A stretch of 24,288 bases of DNA. Source: a virus. This document shows, piece after piece, positions 18,501-24,288 of this stretch. The notes beneath the pieces are model-generated. The model was given only the letters and a program-made list of their open reading frames with translations, did no database searches and was not told the DNA's origin. Position numbers and translations under genes: made by a program. Location of the stretch: IMG/VR virus record IMGVR_UViG_3300030108_001282, positions 1 through 24,288 of that record. One strand, 5' to 3'. How positions within the stretch are numbered: the stretch's first letter is position 1; the number at the start of each line of letters is the position of its first letter.

Positions 18501-21500
18501 TATGATTCAACTGATGATGGAGATATAACAACTAGAAATTCATATAGTAGTTGGGATTATAGTAAAGATATTCCAATGATTAATGGTGAATATGTAACTG
18601 ATACTATTGATATAAGACCAAAAGTAGATACTTATACAGTCGCAGAGGGTGTTAGATCGCCATTTGAATTTTTTGGAAGAACATTTAGTAGTTCTGGAAG
18701 TTCTGCTAAAAATATATTAGCATCTGATGAATCAATTAATCTTTCTTTCTCACATTTTGTTGGTAGAGTAGATAGAATTTTCTTAGATAAAACTGGAAGA
18801 TTTCAAGTTAAATATGGCGACCCATCCGAAAAAATGGAGAGACCAACTGGTGTAGATGATGCGATAGAAGTTGCAAGTGTTAAATTACCACCATTCTTAT
18901 TCTTACCAAGACAAGCAAGTATTGATTTCTTAAAATATAAGAGATATAGAATGAGTGATATTAAAGAGCTTGAGGATAGAATTAAAAATCTTGAATATTA
19001 TACATCCTTGTCTATGCTTGAGACAAGAACATCAAGTTTATTCATTCCTGATGCTGATGGATTAAACAAATTTAAATCTGGTTTCTTTGTTGATAATTTC
19101 ACATCTCTTCAACCACAAGAAACTCAAGGTTTAAAAGTTAAGTGTAGTTTAGATACTAAAAAGAATGAATTAAGACCTCAACACTATTGCACTTCTATTG
19201 ACCTTATGCCTGGCCCAGTAGAGGGTGTAGACGTTACAACTGATCGTGCTTTTCTTGCTGCTGAAGGAACAAATATATTAAAACAGAGTGATGTTGTTAC
19301 ACTAGATTACACTGAGGTTGAATGGTTAAGTCAGCAGTTTGCTACTAGAACAGAGAGTGTAACACCATTTTTAGTTAGTTTCTGGTTATCAACTATAAAG
19401 TTAAATCCATCAACAGATACATGGACAGACACTGCTAGAATTGATGCAAAGATTATTCAACAAGAAGGTAATTTTGCTGGTGTCATGGCACAAGCTATGC
19501 AGGAGTTTGGAGTCGATCCACAAACAGGATTAGCACCAATACAATGGAATTCTTGGGAAACTGACTGGGTTGGAACAGAGCATGCGGATCGAAAAGAACA
19601 GTATACAGAAACAAGTATGACTTCTGTAGAAGAAATCACTAAGGCAGGTTGGATTAATGGTGGTCGTGGTACAAACTACTCAACAATGCATGATACAACT
19701 ACCACAACTACTTTTGAAGATACAATTCGTGATACCTTCCAAGTTGATAATCAATCTAGAACTGGAACTAGAAAGATTGTTACAGAGCAATTTGATAACG
19801 AATCCCTTGGAGATAGAATTGTAAGTCGTGATGTTATTACTAACATGCGTTCTAGAAACATAGAATTTAGAGTTACAAAATGTAAACCACTTACACAGTT
19901 ATACGGATTTTTTGATAATGTTGCGGTAACAAAATATTGCACTCCAAAACTAACTGAAATTACCATGACAAATGGAACTTTCCAAGTTGGGGAAACTGTT
20001 GTTGGAACAATGCCAGGATCTGGTATACCAGCAGAGGGAACAGATGTTCCTGCAATTAGATTTAGAGTAGCACAAGCAAATCATAGATCAGGCCCATATA
20101 ATGCTCCAACAGAAGTTTTTGCAAAAAATCCATACGTTTCTCAAGTTGGTGCGACAGGTCTTGAAACATTCTTAGGAACACCAGGCACAGTTCAACTTGC
20201 ATCTACTAATGATGGCTCTACAAACATGCCAACAACATATTCTGCAACATCAACTATAATAAACCTTGATACAAAAGCATTAGCAGATCAACCTCAAGGA
20301 GATTTTTATGGGTATACAACTACTGGGATGGAACTTAGAGGTGAAACTAGTGGTGCTACTGCAACTATTAGTGCAAAGAGATTAATTTCTGATCTTGGTG
20401 CTAATTTAATAGGTAGTTTTTATATTCCAAATCCAAATAGTGGTAATCATCCAAAATTTGAAACAGGAACAAAAACATTTACAGTAATTGATAATGAAAC
20501 TCTTGACAAAGAAAATACAGATACATATGGTGAAGATACATATACCGCTTCTGGAACTTTAGAAACAGTTCAAGAAAATATTGTTTCAACTAGAAATGCT
20601 ATTATTCAAGACAAACCCACAAAAGATGAAAGAGCTGTTAAAACATTGACAGGATCAACTGTCATGAAAACAGAGGCAATTTCAACTGATAGTTCTACAA
20701 CTAGTAGAGATATTTGGTATGATCCATTAGCACAGTCTTTCCAAGTTACTGAAGAAGGTGGTCTATTCATTACTAGTTGTGATGTTTACTTCCAAACTAA
20801 AGATGATATGGATATTCCTGTAACAATACAGATCCGAACTATGGAAGGTGGAGTGCCAACACAAAAAGTATTGCCTTTCTCTGAAATAATTTTAACTCCA
20901 GATCAAATTAACACATCAACAAATGGAACTGTTGCAACTAGATTTAATTTTGAAGCACCTGTATATCTTGAAGGAGACAACACAGAATATGCTATATGTT
21001 TAGCATCATGGTCAACCAAATATAAAGTCTTTATTTCAAGAGTTGGAGAATCTGATTTATTAACTGATGAATTTATATCACAGCAGCCATACTTAGGATC
21101 ATTATTCAAATCTCAAAACGCATCGACATGGGAACCAAGTCAGTGGGAAGATTTAAAATTTGTTATTAATAAGGCTGTATTTGAAACTAGTGGAACATTA
21201 GAAATATACAATCCTATTTTGTCTATAGGTAATAATCAAATTGCAAGATTACAACCAAATTCAATCAATATAAATTCAAAGAAAATTAGAGTTGGTATTG
21301 GAACTTCATTAGCAGATACTGTTATAAAGTCTGGAACCACAGTCAATCAATTATCATTTAATGATGGAGATACCGTTTACGCTGCTTCATCAAATGCATC
21401 TGGTAATTTTGTTGGAAGTGCTGGTGTAGGAACTGGTAGTATGGCTATTGTTAATGCAGGTTTAGGGTTTACACCGACATCTGGATCCTTCACTTACACT

Positions 21501-23291
21501 GGAATTGCAATGACCAATATAACTGCGGGTGGAGATTTCTTAACTGCTGATATTGTAGTTACTGATGGTGGAATTTCATCTGCTAGAATTGTAAATTCTG
21601 GAACAGGATTCCAAAGAGGTGATGTTCTTGGAATAGGAACAATGACCGCATCAAATGGAGACGTTTTACCTGGTAGAAATGCAAGAATGTCTATTGTTTC
21701 AATAGGTAATACTAATGAGTTAATTTTAGATAATGTTCAAGGAGATTTTGCTCTTAATGGAATATTGACTTATTCTAATCCACTAACTGGAGATTTCAGT
21801 GGTGTAACAACATCATTAAATACAAGAGTTGGTTCTTCAAATACTAATGCTAGAATTACTAGAGCAATAAAAATCACAGAAGTAAGCGATGGAAGACACT
21901 TCACTGTAGATCATAGGAATCATGGTATGCATCATGAGACTAATAGAGTAACAATCTCTGGTGTTGAGGCTGATGTTATTCCAACTAAATTATCATTACC
22001 ATATGGTGCAACTTCTACTTCAACAATATCTGTTGTTAGTACTAATGACTTTACCACTTATGAGAATGTTGCTGTTGGTGCAACAAACCCAGGCCTATTA
22101 CAAATTGGCGATGAGGTAATTAAATACACTGGTGCTTCTAGTGGATCAATTACAGGTATCACTAGAGGAAATAATGCAAAAGGTTATATTAAAGGAACTC
22201 CTGTTCGTAAGTATGAACTAGGTGGTGTTTCTCTAGCAAGAATTAATAGAACACATAAATTAGATGAAATTACTGACAGAGATCCTAATCCAATTACATT
22301 TGATAGTTACACAGTTAAAGTGGATACTTCTGCTTTAACTTCTGCTGAAACTGGATTAGCGTTTGGTGTTCCTGATAGAGAGAGTGCTTCAAGTGCAACA
22401 AGCAATCCCAAATTATACCTCAATGATACTAAATCAACTGGTGGATATGATGCTTACGCAACACAAAATATTCCTTTCCAAATTATTTCACCTAACATTG
22501 GAAACATAACTGTACCTGGCACTACGATATCTGCTACTTTAAAAACAGTATCAGCATCAAGTTTAGGTAATGGATTAGGTCAAGGTGCTGATCTACCTTT
22601 CTTAGATAAGGGAACTGAGAGTATAACTTTGAATAAAACAAACTATTTAAATTCACCTAGAATGATAGCGTCTAGAATTAATGAAACTAATAATTCTGCA
22701 ATTCAAGCTGCAAATGGTGATAGATCCTTTAACATGACACTTACATTAGAAACAAGTAATCCAAATATATCTCCTGTTGTAGACCTACAAAGAATGAGTG
22801 CGATTTTAGTTTCTAATAGAGTTGATGCTCCAATCACAAATTACCTAGAAGATTCTAGAGTTAATTCATTATTTGACGATCCAAATGCATGTCAATATGT
22901 TTCTAGAGAAAATAGTTTAGCAAACTCAGCAACATCAATTAAAATATTGCTTGATGCACATATTAATGAATTTTCAGATATAAGAGCATATTATGCAATT
23001 AGTGTTACTCCTAATTTTGATCCAATATTTGAACCATTCCCAGGCTATGCTAATTTGAATGATCGAGGTCAAGTAATTGATGCTTCTAAGAGTGATGGTA
23101 GACCTGATAGATTAATTCCTAAAACTGATGCTGGTGGATTTACTAGCAGAGATGTAACATTCAAAGAGTATGAATTTAATATGGAAGATTTACCACCATT
23201 TAAATATTATAGAATAAAGTTTGTATTGACATCAACAAATCAAACATACGTTCCTAGAGTTTCTGATCTAAGAGTTATTACTCTAGCATAA
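15561..23291 (+). CDS. Giant DUF4815-type virion tail/baseplate protein (2576 aa)
   Basis: I recognise the family from landmarks but cannot assign a T4 gene. N-terminal DUF4815-like landmarks are PGYPVQARELTGLQS (residues 29-43) and VSPGKAFIKGYEVE (357-370). DTIDIRPKVDTY follows at 1014. A short coiled-coil-like segment (ELEDRIKNLEYYTSLSMLE) runs at about 1136-1154. At 1418-1465 there is DRIV...MRSRNIEF...GFFDN...YCTPKL, a block common to many phage tail proteins. DPLAQSF (1721) and QPYLGSLFKSQNASTW (1842-1857) form another highly conserved block. The last third contains a GxGF module (about 1956-2020) and a DEVIKYTG module (2184-2191) like those in gp7. It occupies the position of T4 genes 9-12 and so is probably a peripheral baseplate or fibre-attachment protein; that is inference. 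The start is fixed by the family N-terminus, 6 nt after gene 8. There is no Shine-Dalgarno and no signal peptide. Confidence 0.85.
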   Translation: MAQQTNLNVSPYFDDFDPSDNYQKILFKPGYPVQARELTGLQSILQNQIEKFGQHFFKEGAKVIPGNTAYSPEYYAVELNNSHLGVPVEFYIDQLIDRKIIGATTGVTAIIKQILKSENSENGNLTLYISYMSSGVEDSSIKVFADGELLLADSDIVSGPENNAFIPTGESFASCIPNNATSTASSFSISNGVYFIRGNFVQVQDETIILSQYTNTPSARIGLRIDEDIINADEDETLADNSKGFNNYAAPGADRLRISVSLFAKPLDDFNDSNFVELAVIDNGILRSQIKNTNYGLIRDELARRTYAESGDYMVKSFDIALKDSLNDNVGNNGVYQTGQFTQGGSLANDDLAVYQVSPGKAFIKGYEVETISSTFIDCPKPRTSKTLENQGVSYKTGNAVRLNNVQGVPQIGIGNTYIVSLRDQRIGSALTTAGGSEIGVARVYDFALESGSYSTSNSALNEWDASLYDIQLFSKITLSQPDTFTIPTQIKGKYSGASGFLVNAVSNSTSLDVYDVTGKFVQNEPFIINGIDNNRVAVAVTSHGMQDVKSIYGGPDLGNVGFAKSFNGDVIQRPIIDFGNAGISSSHSGICTITSESSLFPGGLKVNNILSFGGLDNSVPTFARITAVGTNDVTIEGVQAVTGVVSNEVPATRTQVSSLKLQSSPLERSVNNRLYSLLPKSFISDVDLSNSTITIRKQFTVDIALNSNTGLGQLSSALAAGTNETFLPFDEERYVVMRPDGTTVALNDDMFRFSSGNTVLQIVGLGAAVGGATLIATLQKSKPTSKLKKLNRVNSIVVDKSKESGSGIGGTTLNNGLTFGNFPIGTRVEDERIILNEADVIRIHGIYESTDTSEATAPKMTLTSLNGPSGKTTDLIIGEKVIGQNSGAVAAVSEIVTDSQITYIVKNETAFEEGEIVQFEESTVQGLITTLDNTSKNISSNYTFTTGQRSTFYDYGFITRKSNAKAPKKQLKIYFTNGYYDSTDDGDITTRNSYSSWDYSKDIPMINGEYVTDTIDIRPKVDTYTVAEGVRSPFEFFGRTFSSSGSSAKNILASDESINLSFSHFVGRVDRIFLDKTGRFQVKYGDPSEKMERPTGVDDAIEVASVKLPPFLFLPRQASIDFLKYKRYRMSDIKELEDRIKNLEYYTSLSMLETRTSSLFIPDADGLNKFKSGFFVDNFTSLQPQETQGLKVKCSLDTKKNELRPQHYCTSIDLMPGPVEGVDVTTDRAFLAAEGTNILKQSDVVTLDYTEVEWLSQQFATRTESVTPFLVSFWLSTIKLNPSTDTWTDTARIDAKIIQQEGNFAGVMAQAMQEFGVDPQTGLAPIQWNSWETDWVGTEHADRKEQYTETSMTSVEEITKAGWINGGRGTNYSTMHDTTTTTTFEDTIRDTFQVDNQSRTGTRKIVTEQFDNESLGDRIVSRDVITNMRSRNIEFRVTKCKPLTQLYGFFDNVAVTKYCTPKLTEITMTNGTFQVGETVVGTMPGSGIPAEGTDVPAIRFRVAQANHRSGPYNAPTEVFAKNPYVSQVGATGLETFLGTPGTVQLASTNDGSTNMPTTYSATSTIINLDTKALADQPQGDFYGYTTTGMELRGETSGATATISAKRLISDLGANLIGSFYIPNPNSGNHPKFETGTKTFTVIDNETLDKENTDTYGEDTYTASGTLETVQENIVSTRNAIIQDKPTKDERAVKTLTGSTVMKTEAISTDSSTTSRDIWYDPLAQSFQVTEEGGLFITSCDVYFQTKDDMDIPVTIQIRTMEGGVPTQKVLPFSEIILTPDQINTSTNGTVATRFNFEAPVYLEGDNTEYAICLASWSTKYKVFISRVGESDLLTDEFISQQPYLGSLFKSQNASTWEPSQWEDLKFVINKAVFETSGTLEIYNPILSIGNNQIARLQPNSININSKKIRVGIGTSLADTVIKSGTTVNQLSFNDGDTVYAASSNASGNFVGSAGVGTGSMAIVNAGLGFTPTSGSFTYTGIAMTNITAGGDFLTADIVVTDGGISSARIVNSGTGFQRGDVLGIGTMTASNGDVLPGRNARMSIVSIGNTNELILDNVQGDFALNGILTYSNPLTGDFSGVTTSLNTRVGSSNTNARITRAIKITEVSDGRHFTVDHRNHGMHHETNRVTISGVEADVIPTKLSLPYGATSTSTISVVSTNDFTTYENVAVGATNPGLLQIGDEVIKYTGASSGSITGITRGNNAKGYIKGTPVRKYELGGVSLARINRTHKLDEITDRDPNPITFDSYTVKVDTSALTSAETGLAFGVPDRESASSATSNPKLYLNDTKSTGGYDAYATQNIPFQIISPNIGNITVPGTTISATLKTVSASSLGNGLGQGADLPFLDKGTESITLNKTNYLNSPRMIASRINETNNSAIQAANGDRSFNMTLTLETSNPNISPVVDLQRMSAILVSNRVDAPITNYLEDSRVNSLFDDPNACQYVSRENSLANSATSIKILLDAHINEFSDIRAYYAISVTPNFDPIFEPFPGYANLNDRGQVIDASKSDGRPDRLIPKTDAGGFTSRDVTFKEYEFNMEDLPPFKYYRIKFVLTSTNQTYVPRVSDLRVITLA

Positions 23292-23518
23292 TGACAAACT
23301 ACATTCCAGTTGAAGGTAACTCAGATTTGGTCAGAGATCCAAACACTGATCAAATTATCAATACTAACACAACTGCTTATGAACAATATATAAATCGTCG
23401 TAAGCAACGTAAACTTGAAAAAGAAAAATCTTTAACTATTGAAAGTGATCTTGCAAGTTTAAGAAATGAAATGAACGAGATCAAATCTCTATTAAAGGAG
23501 TTAGTAAATGGCAACTAA
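23291..23518 (+). CDS. Small coiled-coil phage protein (75 aa), function unknown
   Basis: The protein has a short N-terminal part (PVEGNSDLVRDPNTDQIINTN), a basic patch (YINRRKQRKLEKEK) and a C-terminal amphipathic helix (about residues 45-72, LASLRNEMNEIKSLLKELV) with heptad-like hydrophobic spacing, so an oligomerising coiled coil is likely. Its ATG shares one base with the stop codon of the giant tail gene (TAATG), and its 3' end overlaps the next gene by 11 nt, so translation is probably coupled on both sides. Similar small genes with a DPNT...IIN start occur beside tail genes of T4-like marine phages. No function is known to me. It could be a minor virion or assembly protein. It is too short to be a fibritin (wac) equivalent. 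Confidence 0.75.
   Translation: MTNYIPVEGNSDLVRDPNTDQIINTNTTAYEQYINRRKQRKLEKEKSLTIESDLASLRNEMNEIKSLLKELVNGN
23494..23500 (+). promoter_or_regulatory. Strong Shine-Dalgarno for the 130-aa gene
   Basis: AAAGGAG lies 7 nt before the ATG at 23508, inside the coding sequence of the upstream 75-aa gene. It is the best ribosome-binding site in the window and fixes the start of the downstream gene despite the 11-nt overlap. Confidence 0.85.
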
Positions 23519-23900
23519 AAAAATTACTTTTGATCCAGAGGCAGGTGCTGCTTATGCAGCTAATTTTGCTATGCTTGGTGGTGCTAATTTTGAAGGTAAC
23601 TTTGAAGTTGTAGGAACATCAAACACTGCTTTTAATCTTGAGGGATATTCTGGTTCATCTCAGATGACTAAAAGCGTTTCTATAGGATCAACAGCCTTTC
23701 CTGCAGCAACTTTTGCTGTTGGATTTACAAGTGCTGCTGATGGTAAGGTTCGTATATCATTAGGTGGAACTCAAACTAAAACATTAGAAGAGGGTCGATA
23801 TGTATATGATGTTATTGTAAGCTCTGGAAACACATTCTATAGATTAGTCGATGGTAACATTCTTGTTCAACCAGGCATATCGTCAATCTCCGCACTATAA
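23508..23900 (+). CDS. Small beta-rich phage structural protein (130 aa), hypothetical
   Basis: The layout resembles small phage beta-sandwich proteins found among tail genes. An N-terminal KITFDPEAGAAYAANF strand is followed by FNLEGYSGSSQMTKS, where such proteins have a 'DLTGYT..Q.R' turn. A central DGKVRISLG strand comes next, then LEEGRYVYDVIVSSG and a final LVDGNILVQPGIS strand, like the 'GxYxYDVxV...VxGxVxVxPxV' ending of that fold. There are no cysteines, no signal peptide and no membrane segment. The start is set by a strong AAAGGAG site and the gene overlaps the 75-aa gene by 11 nt. The stop codon TAA (23898-23900) lies inside the late promoter of gene 13. A minor virion component is likely from position and fold type, but the exact role is unknown. 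Confidence 0.8.
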   Translation: MATKKITFDPEAGAAYAANFAMLGGANFEGNFEVVGTSNTAFNLEGYSGSSQMTKSVSIGSTAFPAATFAVGFTSAADGKVRISLGGTQTKTLEEGRYVYDVIVSSGNTFYRLVDGNILVQPGISSISAL

Positions 23901-23903
23901 ATA
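23896..23903 (+). promoter_or_regulatory. T4-type late promoter for gene 13 (perfect TATAAATA)
   Basis: TATAAATA matches the T4 late -10 consensus exactly. It overlaps the stop codon of the 130-aa gene. With the usual T4 spacing, transcription would start near 23909, directly at the AGAGG ribosome-binding site and about 15 nt before the gene 13 ATG. It is the only perfect copy I noticed in the window, and it sits in a 23-nt intergenic gap. Confidence 0.75.
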
Positions 23904-23908
23904 TGGAT

Positions 23909-23913
23909 AGAGG
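23909..23913 (+). promoter_or_regulatory. Ribosome-binding site of gene 13
   Basis: AGAGG lies 10 nt upstream of the ATG at 23924. The spacing is a little long but usable, and no other candidate is present in the short gap. Confidence 0.55.
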
Positions 23914-23923
23914 TATAGTATAA

Positions 23924-24288
23924 ATGGCCCAACCATCCACCAGATCAGAATTAATCACCTATGCTAAAAGGCAATTAGGTGCACCAGTATTAGAAATCAA
24001 CGTTGCAGATGAGCAAGTTGAGGATATATTGGATGATGCTATTCAATACTTTCAAGAACGTCATTTTGATGGTGTATATCCAACATTTTTAAAGTATAAA
24101 ATTACGGAAGATGATATAAAAAGGGGAAGATCTAGAGATGGAAATACAGATAATGTAGGTATTACCACACAAACAGCAACATCAACAATTGATGGTCAGT
24201 CAGTTTCATTCAGTTTTAATGAGACATCAAATTATTTACAAGTTCCACCAGATATTCTTGGTATTACAAAGGTCTTTCATTTTGATGG
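23924..24288 (+). CDS. gp13: Neck protein gp13, N-terminal part (3' end outside window)
   Basis: 121 codons are visible before the window ends. The start MAQPSTRSELITYAKRQLGA, then APVLEINVADEQVEDILDDA and IQYFQERHFDG, is the diagnostic N-terminus of T4-like gp13 (T4: about 309 residues). In T4, gp13 forms the neck with gp14, closing the filled head and giving the docking site for the tail. A polar insertion (GRSRDGNTDNVGITTQTATS, about residues 68-87) precedes a YLQVPPDILGITKVF segment, also typical of the family. The gene has its own late promoter and ribosome-binding site just upstream. Gene order (tail genes, then 13) is as in T4. Confidence 0.9.
   Translation, partial: MAQPSTRSELITYAKRQLGAPVLEINVADEQVEDILDDAIQYFQERHFDGVYPTFLKYKITEDDIKRGRSRDGNTDNVGITTQTATSTIDGQSVSFSFNETSNYLQVPPDILGITKVFHFD

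Noticed and set aside
19691-19725. Run of six threonines (HDTTTTTTFED) as a sign of a frameshift or sequencing error
   Set aside because: Mixed ACT/ACC/ACA codons, not a homopolymer, and the family frame continues unchanged on both sides.
23389-23396. TATAAATC as a late promoter inside the 75-aa gene
   Set aside because: One mismatch in an AT-rich coding sequence, more than 100 nt before the next start. Chance is likely.

Overview
This window is a stretch of the structural (late) region of a T4-like myovirus. Every gene lies on the + strand, the sequence is AT-rich, and almost no base is non-coding. The proteins resemble those of marine T4-like cyanophages and related pelagic myoviruses: a gp8 starting MAAIITDQ, a giant gp7, a DUF4815-type tail protein, and a gp13 with the LGAPVLEINV motif. 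The host (Prochlorococcus, Synechococcus or another AT-rich marine bacterium) cannot be fixed from this sequence. No RNA genes, mobile elements, CRISPR arrays or metabolic genes were found.

Layout: (1) 1-1069, the 3' part of baseplate wedge gene 6. (2) 1073-13945, one 4290-residue ORF that is a greatly enlarged gp7. Two blocks that are close together in T4 gp7 are here about 2,300 residues apart, separated by beta-rich repeats and a degenerate YHYH domain; a further ~1,700 residues of repeats follow. (3) 13974-15554, baseplate wedge gp8, with a clear T4 gp8-like C-terminus and an inserted glycine-rich module. (4) 15561-23291, a 2576-residue DUF4815-type tail/baseplate protein. (5) 23291-23518 and 23508-23900, two small genes, one a coiled-coil protein and one a probable small beta-sandwich virion protein. 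(6) 23924-end, the 5' part of neck gene 13.

The order 6-7-8-(...)-13 matches T4. In T4 the interval between 8 and 13 holds genes 9, 10, 11, 12 and wac; here it holds one giant protein and two small ones. These genes probably act together: gp6, gp7 and gp8 build the wedge, the DUF4815-type protein probably forms the peripheral baseplate or fibre parts, and gp13 closes the neck. Two T4-type late promoter elements are visible. A TCTAAATA/AATAAATA pair overlaps the gene 7 stop codon, and a perfect TATAAATA overlaps the stop codon before gene 13. Genes 6-7, 8-tail-75 aa and 75 aa-130 aa are packed with gaps of 6 nt or less or with overlaps, which suggests co-transcription and translational coupling.

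The two giant genes make up about 85% of the window. Their repeated modules, shared between gp7, gp8 and the DUF4815-type protein, are the most unusual feature here.
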